A DNA stretch of 10,210 bases from Flavobacterium sp. (lineage in GTDB: Bacteria; Bacteroidota; Bacteroidia; Flavobacteriales; Flavobacteriaceae). The position numbers were made by a program, and so were the translations under genes. Below the pieces are notes generated by a model. It saw nothing but the letters and a program-made list of their open reading frames with translations, was not told where the DNA came from and did no database searches. Shown here one piece after another: positions 1 through 5,779 of this stretch (its first letter is position 1; each line of letters opens with the position of its first letter). The stretch spans positions 1 through 10,210 of the forward strand of contig JALRGZ010000259.1 in NCBI GenBank assembly GCA_023253295.1. Direction: 5' to 3'.

Positions 1-29
1 AATAAATTATTAATCTAACAATTTAAACT

Positions 30-500
30 ATGAAAAAAATCATTTTAACAGTAGCAGCAGTTTTTGCTTTTGGATTTGCAAATGCTCAAAGTGGAGCTTT
101 TAAATTAGGAGCTCATGTAGGGGTGGTTACAGGAGATTATAAGGATTATAGTTCGGCAAACTTAGGTGCTGATGTGGCTTACACCTGGACAGTAGCAGAA
201 GGTTTTGATGCTGGTATTACAACTGGTTTTACATCTTTTTTAGGTAAAGATGGATTAGATGCAGCTAATTTTATTCCTGTTGCTGCGACAGCTCAATTTA
301 CTTTAGAAAATAATTGGTTTTTGGGTGCTGATTTAGGGTATGGTATTGGTGTAAGTGATGGAAATGATGGAGGGTTTATGTATCAGCCAAAAATTGGTTA
401 CCAAATGGAGAAAGTAGGTGTATATGTTGGTTATAAAGGCTTCTCTAATGATGGAACAACTCTTTCTTCAGTTAATTTAGGAGTAATCTTTAAATTGTAA
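30..500 (+). CDS. Small outer-membrane beta-barrel protein
   Basis: This 156-aa protein is predicted to be secreted and inserted in the outer membrane. Residues 1-20 form a classic signal peptide: MKK, a hydrophobic core, then an ANA site before Gln. The rest is rich in Gly and aromatic residues and alternates polar and hydrophobic residues, as in short amphipathic strands (for example FFLGADLGYGIGV-like stretches and GVYVGYKGF). It ends in a strand-like VNLGVIFKL, as beta-barrel proteins usually do. The size would suit a small barrel of about eight strands, similar to OmpX/OmpW-like or 'outer membrane beta-barrel' families of Bacteroidota. The ligand or function cannot be read from the sequence. 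The ATG is preceded by an A-rich leader with no clear Shine-Dalgarno, which is normal for this group. A strong terminator follows, so the gene probably ends its transcription unit; its promoter lies outside or at the edge of the window. Confidence 0.85.
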   Translation: MKKIILTVAAVFAFGFANAQSGAFKLGAHVGVVTGDYKDYSSANLGADVAYTWTVAEGFDAGITTGFTSFLGKDGLDAANFIPVAATAQFTLENNWFLGADLGYGIGVSDGNDGGFMYQPKIGYQMEKVGVYVGYKGFSNDGTTLSSVNLGVIFKL

Positions 501-521
501 AAGAACGAAAACATTTAACCT

Positions 522-551
522 AAACCTCTTCTGAAAAGAAGAGGTTTTTTT
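522..551 (+). terminator. Rho-independent terminator after the barrel gene
   Basis: A perfect 11-bp inverted repeat (522-532 with 537-547) closes on a GAAA tetraloop and runs into seven consecutive T residues (545-551). It starts 21 bp after the stop codon at 500 and insulates the downstream recombinase gene from read-through. Confidence 0.93.
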
Positions 552-579
552 GTGTTTATAAAAGTCGTTTATTTGTGGT

Positions 580-1482
580 ATGAACTGGAATTTCTATATT
601 AAAAGCTATCAATCGTATTTGAAAATTGAACGTGGTTTATCAAAGAATACTGTTACTAATTATTCTTTTGATATAGAGCGTTTGTGCTTGTTTCTTGATG
701 CAAATAAAATTGAGGTTTCGCCTTTAAGAATTAAGGAAGAAACGATTCAACAGTTTGTGTATACCATTTCTTCTCAAGTAAACGCACGTTCTCAGGCACG
801 CATAATTTCTGGATTGAAGAGTTTTTTTAGTTATTTGATTTTTGAGGATTATCGTGCTGATAATCCGATGGAATTGATCGAAGCACCGAAAACTACAAGG
901 AAGCTTCCGGATACTTTAGCACTAGATGAAATAGATAGTTTAATCGCGGCAATCGATTTATCTTCTAAAGAAGGCGAGCGTAATCGTGCTATGTTGGAGA
1001 CTTTGTATGGTTGTGGACTTCGGGTGTCGGAATTGGTTTCGTTAAAAATATCCGATTTGTTTTTTGACGAAGGATTTATCAAGATTACAGGAAAGGGAAA
1101 TAAGGAGCGATTTGTTCCTATTGCCCGCTTAACGCAAAAATATATTCAGCTTTATAAAGATTCAGTTAGACCTGAAATTCCTTTTAAAAAGGAGTTCAGT
1201 GATACTTTATTTTTAAATAGGAGAGGAGGACAATTGACTCGAGCCATGGTTTTTACCATTATTAATAATTTAGCTGCGCAAATTGGATTAAAAAAGAAAA
1301 TCAGCCCACATACCTTTAGGCATTCATTTGCTACTCATTTGTTAGAAAATGGCGCTGATTTAAGGTCTATTCAGTTAATGTTGGGGCATGAATCAATCAC
1401 TACAACTGAAATATATTTGCACTTGGATAGAAAATTTTTAACTGATGTTTTAGAGAGTTTTCATCCCAGAAAGAAAATGTAA
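580..1482 (+). CDS. xerD: XerD-type tyrosine recombinase
   Basis: This 300-aa site-specific recombinase has the usual length of XerC/XerD proteins, which resolve chromosome dimers at dif near the division septum. The N-terminal SAM-like core-binding domain spans about residues 1-100 (phage-integrase N-terminal type, with RGLSKNTVTNYSFD). The catalytic domain spans about 110-295. All tyrosine-recombinase residues are visible: R148 in GLRVSE, K172 in GKGNKER, H244 and R247 in SPHTFRHSF, H270 in LGH, and the nucleophile Y279 in IYLHLD. The protein ends in the FHPR tail common in Xer proteins. There is no arm-binding domain and no phage or transposon gene nearby, so it looks like a housekeeping Xer rather than an integrase. 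The assignment to XerD rather than XerC is by overall resemblance and is less certain. It stands alone between two terminators. The ATG at 580 is 28 bp after the preceding T-run. Confidence 0.93.
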   Translation: MNWNFYIKSYQSYLKIERGLSKNTVTNYSFDIERLCLFLDANKIEVSPLRIKEETIQQFVYTISSQVNARSQARIISGLKSFFSYLIFEDYRADNPMELIEAPKTTRKLPDTLALDEIDSLIAAIDLSSKEGERNRAMLETLYGCGLRVSELVSLKISDLFFDEGFIKITGKGNKERFVPIARLTQKYIQLYKDSVRPEIPFKKEFSDTLFLNRRGGQLTRAMVFTIINNLAAQIGLKKKISPHTFRHSFATHLLENGADLRSIQLMLGHESITTTEIYLHLDRKFLTDVLESFHPRKKM

Positions 1483-1487
1483 AGCAA

Positions 1488-1516
1488 AAAAAAACATCCA
1501 TTAAGGATGTTTTTTT
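1488..1516. terminator. Bidirectional terminator between convergent xerD and rny
   Basis: The arms AACATCC and GGATGTT surround an ATTAA loop. They are flanked by an A-run (1486-1494) on the left and a T-run (1510-1516) on the right, so the hairpin gives a U-tract in both directions. It begins 5 bp after the xerD stop and lies 17 bp beyond the rny stop codon, and so should serve both convergent genes. Confidence 0.85.
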
Positions 1517-1533
1517 ATATCTATTTAAAGAGG

Positions 1534-3096
1534 TTATTTGGCAATATTCACTGCTCTTGTTTCTCTAATCACAGTTACTTTTACCTGACCTGGGTAAGTC
1601 ATTTCAGTTTGGATTTTTTGAGAGATTTCAAAAGATAAAGTTGCAGCGTTATCATCTGAAACTTTTTCACTTTCTACAATAACACGTAATTCTCTACCAG
1701 CTTGGATAGCATAAGCGTTTTTAACTCCTGAGAAGCCGTAAGCAACATCTTCAAGGTCTTTCAGACGTTGGATGTAAGAATCTAAAACTTGTCTTCTTGC
1801 ACCTGGTCTTGCACCTGAAATAGCATCACAAACCTGAATGATTGGAGATAATAATGATTTCATTTCAATCTCGTCGTGGTGCGCTCCAATGGCGTTGCAA
1901 ACTTCTTCTTTTTCACCGTATTTTTCAGCCCATTGCATACCTAAAAGTGCGTGTGGTAAATCGCTCTCAGTATCTGGTACTTTTCCAATATCGTGTAATA
2001 AACCGGCTCTTTTCGCTAATTTAACATTCAATCCTAATTCTGCAGCCATCAATCCGCAAAGTTTAGAAACTTCACGAGAGTGTTGTAGTAAGTTTTGACC
2101 ATAAGAAGAACGGTATTTCATACGTCCTACTACTTTGATTAATTCTGGGTGTAAACCGTGAATTCCTAAGTCGATTACGGTACGTTTACCAACTTCAATA
2201 ATTTCGTCATCAATTTGTTTTGCTGTTTTTGCAACTACTTCTTCGATACGAGCCGGGTGAATACGTCCATCGGTTACTAATTTGTGCAAAGACAAGCGAG
2301 CTATTTCTCTACGAACTGGATCAAAACAAGAAAGGATAATAGCTTCCGGAGTATCATCAACAATGATTTCTACACCAGTAGCCGCTTCTAAAGCTCTAAT
2401 GTTTCTACCTTCACGACCAATAATTCTACCTTTTACATCGTCAGATTCGATGTTAAATACCGAAACGCAGTTTTCTACAGCTTCTTCAGTACCTACACGT
2501 TGAATCGTATTGATGATGATTTTTTTAGCTTCTTGTTGTGCGGTTAATTTAGCTTCTTCAATCGTGTCTTGAATATGAGACATTGCTTTGGTTTTAGCTT
2601 CCGCTTTTAAACCTTCTACTAATTGTTCTTTAGCTTCTTCAGCAGACAATCCAGAGATAAGCTCTAGTTGTTGCAATTGGCTTTTGTGAAGTTTGTCAAC
2701 TTCGGCTTGTTTTTTATCTAAATGCTCAACTTTAGCTTGTAATTCAGCTGTTTTTCTTTCGAAATCGTCGTTGATTTTCTTTGCTTTAGATAATTCATTA
2801 GAAATTTGAGATTCTTTATCTCTGGTTCTTTTTTCTACTTCGGCAACTTTTTTATCGCGAGCTAAGATAACTTGTTCGTGCTCGGCTTTTAATTCAATAA
2901 ATTTTTCTTTGGCTTGAAGAATTTTATCTTTTTTTATGTTTTCAGCTTCAAGATTAGCGTCTTTTAAGATAGAAGCGGCTTCTTTTTTAGCGTTTTTGAT
3001 AAGGTTAGAGATGTTGCTCTTTTCTATGAATTTAGCGATGCTAAAGCCGACCGCAATACCTATAATTCCCGAAATAATAATCGTTAATATGTCCAT
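1534..3096 (-). CDS. rny: Ribonuclease Y
   Basis: This 520-aa membrane-anchored endoribonuclease initiates mRNA decay in bacteria that use RNase Y. Domain order is the family standard. An N-terminal transmembrane helix (about residues 4-22) is followed by a long charged coiled coil (about 25-195). A KH RNA-binding domain (about 210-275) carries the GxxG-type loop GRIIGREGRN at 223-232. The HD phosphohydrolase domain (about 335-430) has H339, the metal-binding HD pair H368-D369 in LLHDIGK, H406/H407 in GAHHDE, and D424. A C-terminal domain ends at TYPGQVKVTVIRETRAVN. Length and motifs are complete, so the enzyme should be active. It is the last gene of the leftward unit: coiled-coil protein, zapA, 6S RNA candidate, rny. 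The start codon lies 22 bp beyond the T-run that follows the RNA candidate. Rny may therefore be translated from read-through transcripts or from an unseen promoter of its own. No clear Shine-Dalgarno is visible. Confidence 0.97.
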   Translation of the reverse strand: MDILTIIISGIIGIAVGFSIAKFIEKSNISNLIKNAKKEAASILKDANLEAENIKKDKILQAKEKFIELKAEHEQVILARDKKVAEVEKRTRDKESQISNELSKAKKINDDFERKTAELQAKVEHLDKKQAEVDKLHKSQLQQLELISGLSAEEAKEQLVEGLKAEAKTKAMSHIQDTIEEAKLTAQQEAKKIIINTIQRVGTEEAVENCVSVFNIESDDVKGRIIGREGRNIRALEAATGVEIIVDDTPEAIILSCFDPVRREIARLSLHKLVTDGRIHPARIEEVVAKTAKQIDDEIIEVGKRTVIDLGIHGLHPELIKVVGRMKYRSSYGQNLLQHSREVSKLCGLMAAELGLNVKLAKRAGLLHDIGKVPDTESDLPHALLGMQWAEKYGEKEEVCNAIGAHHDEIEMKSLLSPIIQVCDAISGARPGARRQVLDSYIQRLKDLEDVAYGFSGVKNAYAIQAGRELRVIVESEKVSDDNAATLSFEISQKIQTEMTYPGQVKVTVIRETRAVNIAK

Positions 3097-3118
3097 GTTT
3101 GTTTAAAAATTTATATAT

Positions 3119-3290
3119 AAAAAAAGCCTACATTAAGTTGTTTGTATAAACTCGTTAAGACAAGTTTTGAGCTAACTCGCTGTTCAAGCTTCCAAACTGA
3201 ATTGGCTTGCTATAGTAACGATGATTTGCTCATTCTAATTTGTTAGTGTTGAGTTTATCAAATATGAACTAATGTAGGCAGTATCTTAGT
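3119..3290 (-). ncRNA. ssrS: Probable 6S RNA (SsrS)
   Basis: The 213-bp zapA-rny gap has no credible reading frame but is highly structured. Read leftward, GCC-rich arm 3271-3279 pairs with 3126-3134, and after a bulged A, 3267-3270 pairs with 3136-3139, giving a 13-bp closing stem. Inside it, 3251-3258 pairs with 3146-3153 (8 bp). An internal loop of 18 and 14 nt follows (3233-3250 and 3154-3167), then TGAGC/GCTCA (3228-3232 with 3168-3172). The apical hairpin has CAAGC/GCTTG arms (3205-3209 with 3185-3189). Seven T residues (3125-3119) follow the closing stem. This long rod with a central bubble is the hallmark of 6S RNA, which mimics an open promoter and binds sigma70-RNA polymerase. Adjacency to zapA is also known for 6S RNA in proteobacteria and, to my recollection, recurs in Bacteroidota. 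The ends are approximate; the identity is inferred from structure and context. Confidence 0.72.
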
Positions 3291-3309
3291 TTAAAGAACG
3301 TATTTTTTT

Positions 3310-3597
3310 TTAGAGATTTTCGTCTAAAAAAGCATTAATTTTTTGGATTCTATCAATGGTTTCATCTGCACTGATAGCATTATCAATCTGTTTTTGCTCT
3401 ACTTGCGATGCAAATTGCAATGCACACATGGCTAAAACATCTTGTTTATCGCGAACAGCATAATTTTCTTCAAATTGCTTTATCATAGTATCAATCTTCT
3501 TTGAAGCACTTCGAAGTCCTTCTTCCTGACTAGGATCCACTGTTAGTGGATACATGCGGTCTGCAATTGATATTTTAATTTTAAGCTTTTCGTCCAT
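3310..3597 (-). CDS. zapA: Cell division protein ZapA
   Basis: This 95-aa protein resembles ZapA, a cytoplasmic FtsZ-binding protein that bundles protofilaments and supports Z-ring assembly. The N-terminal half shows the family pattern: a short strand (KIKISIADRMYPLTV) followed by a helix with EEGLRSASKKIDTMI. Then comes the conserved DKQDVLAMCALQFASQVE segment, which leads into the C-terminal dimerising helix. Length is typical of the family. The gene starts 8 bp after the stop of the upstream coiled-coil gene, so the two are almost certainly co-transcribed. About 20-25 bp after its stop, the 6S RNA candidate begins. Assignment rests on family resemblance and on the conserved position ahead of ssrS/rny. 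Confidence 0.88.
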   Translation of the reverse strand: MDEKLKIKISIADRMYPLTVDPSQEEGLRSASKKIDTMIKQFEENYAVRDKQDVLAMCALQFASQVEQKQIDNAISADETIDRIQKINAFLDENL

Positions 3598-3605
3598 TGT
3601 TTATA

Positions 3606-3896
3606 CTAATCTGACAACTGTGCTATACAGTAATCAATTTCACGAATTAATGAATTTATTTTAAGCTTTGTATCTCTTTTGTTTTCTTCGCTGCCTAATA
3701 ATGAATTGGCTATTTTAAGTGTTTCATACTGTGCTTTTAAAGCTTCAATCTCTTGTGATTGATTTTGTATGATTTGCACTGCTTTGTTTAATTCGATAGT
3801 TAAGTCTTGATTGTTTTTTTCTAAATTTCTTAATTTTAGAATCAGTTTTTCAACTTTACTTTCAAGAGTATCAATTATTTCTGCAATTACACTCAT
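3606..3896 (-). CDS. Small coiled-coil protein upstream of zapA, function unknown
   Basis: I do not recognise a named family. The 96-aa product has no signal peptide or membrane segment, so it should be cytoplasmic. Residues about 4-65 show continuous heptad-like spacing of Ile/Leu/Val (VIAEIIDTLESKVEKLILKL, then ELNKAVQIIQ and EIEALKAQYETLKI), which predicts a long parallel or antiparallel coiled coil. A more charged linker (about 68-78, GSEENKRDTK) and a short C-terminal helix ending REIDYCIAQLSD follow. It is the first gene of the unit driven by the promoter at 3925-3954 and is followed 8 bp later by zapA. By size, coiled-coil content and pairing with zapA it could act like ZapB, a coiled-coil partner of ZapA in gammaproteobacteria, but that is inference from context and not from homology. 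The ATG at 3896 is the only start that gives the full coiled coil. Confidence 0.82.
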   Translation of the reverse strand: MSVIAEIIDTLESKVEKLILKLRNLEKNNQDLTIELNKAVQIIQNQSQEIEALKAQYETLKIANSLLGSEENKRDTKLKINSLIREIDYCIAQLSD

Positions 3897-3924
3897 TATT
3901 AATCCTAATCATTACTTAATATTA

Positions 3925-3954
3925 CAAATTTAGTATTAGTTTTTATTATTACAA
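3925..3954 (-). promoter_or_regulatory. Flavobacterial-type promoter for the coiled-coil/zapA unit
   Basis: Read leftward, TTG at 3954-3952 is followed after 19 bp by TAAATTTG at 3932-3925. This exactly matches the Bacteroidota/Flavobacterium consensus TTG-N17-23-TAnnTTTG for the primary sigma factor. Transcription would start around 3918-3920, leaving a leader of about 20-25 nt before the ATG at 3896. It is the best promoter match in the window. Confidence 0.72.
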
Positions 3955-3997
3955 TATTTTATCGGTTTTTTTATTATAAAATAATCAATATGTTGGC

Positions 3998-4013
3998 TTG
4001 TAATTGATTACAA
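3998..4013. repeat. 16-bp near-perfect dyad in the divergent intergenic region
   Basis: TTGTAAT and ATTACAA form 7-bp inverted arms separated by TG. The dyad lies between the divergent coiled-coil/zapA unit and the M23 peptidase gene, 61-76 bp upstream of the peptidase ATG. Such spacing and symmetry would fit an operator for a dimeric helix-turn-helix regulator. In AT-rich DNA a chance dyad of this size is quite possible, and no second copy was noticed in the window. Confidence 0.3.
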
Positions 4014-4051
4014 AAAAAAGTTATTTCTAAAGCTTTCCAAATTAGTTTTTT

Positions 4052-4059
4052 TATCTTAG
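4052..4059 (+). promoter_or_regulatory. Candidate -7 element for the M23 peptidase gene
   Basis: TATCTTAG matches seven of eight positions of the flavobacterial -7 consensus TAnnTTTG and is followed by C, as is common. It lies 15-22 bp upstream of the ATG at 4074. No TTG sits at the expected -33 distance, so the site is weak and the true promoter could differ. Confidence 0.35.
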
Positions 4060-4073
4060 CAAAAACGTTACCC

Positions 4074-5768
4074 ATGAGATTTTTTTTATTTTTTCTATTG
4101 ATTTCTAGAGTAGTTATCGCTCAAACTTCTTATCCCAAAGATTATTTTCAGGCTCCGTTAGACATTCCGATGCAATTATCGGGAAATTTTGGGGAATTAA
4201 GACCCAACCATTTTCACGCTGGTTTTGATTTTAAAACTTTGCAGAAAGAAGGTCTTGGCGTTCATGCTGCTGCCGATGGCTATATCGCAAGAATTAAGAT
4301 TTCACCTTTTGGAAATGGAAAAGCCATTTATATTAATCATCCAAACGGTATAACAACGGTTTATTGTCATTTGCAAAAGGCTGCCGGAGATATCGAAGAA
4401 TATATCAAAAAAGCACATTATAAGGAACAAGCTTTTGAAATAGAGTTGTTTCCTAAGGCTGATGAATTAGTGGTGAAAAAAGGTCAGCTGATTGCGCTTT
4501 CTGGAAATACAGGGTCTTCAGAAGGGCCTCATTTGCATTTTGAATTTAGAGATACAAAAACGGAAAAAGTGATTAATCCCATGTTTTTTGGATTTGACAA
4601 AAATTTCAAAGATACCAAAAAACCTGTTGTTTCTGCTGTTTATGTTTATCCATTGGACGGTGTTACGGCCAATAAATCAAAACAACCTTTGTTATTGAAT
4701 TTAAGGTTACAAGCTGATGGGACTTATTTAGCAAATAAGGTTTTAGCTAATGGTGCTATAGGTTTCGGGATTTCTGCTTATGACACTGATAATGTATCTT
4801 TTAATAGAAACGGAGTGTTCAAAGTACAGTCTTATCTAAACGGGAAGCCAACTTTTGGTTACCAATTTGATACTTATGCTTTTGATGAAATGCGTTATGT
4901 AAATGCGTTGATTGATTATGCCCGATACAAGCGAAGTTCACAAAGGGTGCAAAAACTGTTTATGAAAACACCTTTTAATTTGAGTATTATAAAAACAGAT
5001 TCAGACAATGGAATTATAAAAGTGCAACCCAATTTAAATTTGTCTTACCGTGTAGAAGTTTCGGATTATTTTGGTAATACAACTACAATTACTATTCCAA
5101 TTGCTTTTGACGATTCAAGTCCTGTAGTTGAGAAAGAAAAGGTAGTTTCAAATTATTTTGTACAAGCTAAAAAAGATAATATCTTTTCTAAAGATAATAT
5201 GACAGCCACTTTTCCAGCAGGAACTTTTTATGATGATTTTGCTATGAATTTTGCTGTAAACGGAATTGTTTTGACCTTGCACGAGGATACGGTTCCGGTA
5301 CATTCCAGTTTTGAAATTGCTATAGAAAGTGATAAATATTCAGAGGAGCAAAAGAGTAAAGTATTTATTGCTAATTTAAGTGCTAATGGGCGTTTGGGTT
5401 ATAATACTACTAATGTAAAAGGGAATTTGTACACAACAAGAGTTAGATCTTTAGGTAAATATACTTTAGGTATGGATACAACTCCTCCTTCAATAAGTAT
5501 TGCAAAACCCATTGAAGGGCGTTGGATTAGTGCTGATAAAACAATTCAGCTTTCTATAAGCGATAGTGGCTCTGGGATTAAATCCTACAATGGTTATTTG
5601 AATGGAAATTGGATTTTGTTTGAATATGATTATAAAACACGAAAAATAACACATAATTTTAGCGACGGAATTGTGGCTGAGGGCGCAAATGATTTAAAAG
5701 TAATCGTAACAGATCAAGTGGGGAATTCAAGTACTTTTGAGGCTCATTTTTTTAGAAGTCAAAAATAA
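4074..5768 (+). CDS. Secreted M23 (LytM-type) metallopeptidase with Ig-like C-terminal half
   Basis: This 564-aa envelope protein probably cleaves peptide cross-links of peptidoglycan. Residues 1-16 form a signal peptide (hydrophobic core, then VIA before Gln). The M23 catalytic domain spans about 30-172. It retains the zinc ligands H48 and D52 (HxxxD in HFHAGFD) and H155 in the HLH motif, together with H99 in YCHL and H153, which correspond to the catalytic histidines of LytM. The active site therefore looks intact. About 30 residues (104-135) are inserted between YCHL and the GQLIALSGNTG segment. The remaining roughly 390 residues are beta-rich. The last 90 (from DTTPPSISI, with a DSGSGIKSY segment and a VTDQVGNSS end) look like an Ig-like domain, perhaps for cell-wall or partner binding. 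The gene begins the rightward unit; its stop lies 11 bp before the TonB-dependent receptor. The substrate bond is not predictable from the sequence. Confidence 0.9.
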   Translation: MRFFLFFLLISRVVIAQTSYPKDYFQAPLDIPMQLSGNFGELRPNHFHAGFDFKTLQKEGLGVHAAADGYIARIKISPFGNGKAIYINHPNGITTVYCHLQKAAGDIEEYIKKAHYKEQAFEIELFPKADELVVKKGQLIALSGNTGSSEGPHLHFEFRDTKTEKVINPMFFGFDKNFKDTKKPVVSAVYVYPLDGVTANKSKQPLLLNLRLQADGTYLANKVLANGAIGFGISAYDTDNVSFNRNGVFKVQSYLNGKPTFGYQFDTYAFDEMRYVNALIDYARYKRSSQRVQKLFMKTPFNLSIIKTDSDNGIIKVQPNLNLSYRVEVSDYFGNTTTITIPIAFDDSSPVVEKEKVVSNYFVQAKKDNIFSKDNMTATFPAGTFYDDFAMNFAVNGIVLTLHEDTVPVHSSFEIAIESDKYSEEQKSKVFIANLSANGRLGYNTTNVKGNLYTTRVRSLGKYTLGMDTTPPSISIAKPIEGRWISADKTIQLSISDSGSGIKSYNGYLNGNWILFEYDYKTRKITHNFSDGIVAEGANDLKVIVTDQVGNSSTFEAHFFRSQK

Positions 5769-5779
5769 TATCAGGTAAT

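Noticed and set aside
849..1082. Open frame of 77 codons on the minus strand inside xerD
   Set aside because: It lies wholly within the well-supported recombinase gene; its Ser-rich low-complexity product resembles no protein family and it has no leader signal.
580..1482. Integrase of a mobile element
   Set aside because: Length, absence of an arm-binding domain, the FHPR tail and the lack of any tRNA target, direct repeats or phage genes point to a housekeeping Xer recombinase.
1838..2503. Several plus-strand open frames of 60-86 codons inside rny
   Set aside because: They are antisense to the conserved KH and HD domains of RNase Y and their products look like antisense translation (irregular Ser/Cys/Phe-rich sequence).
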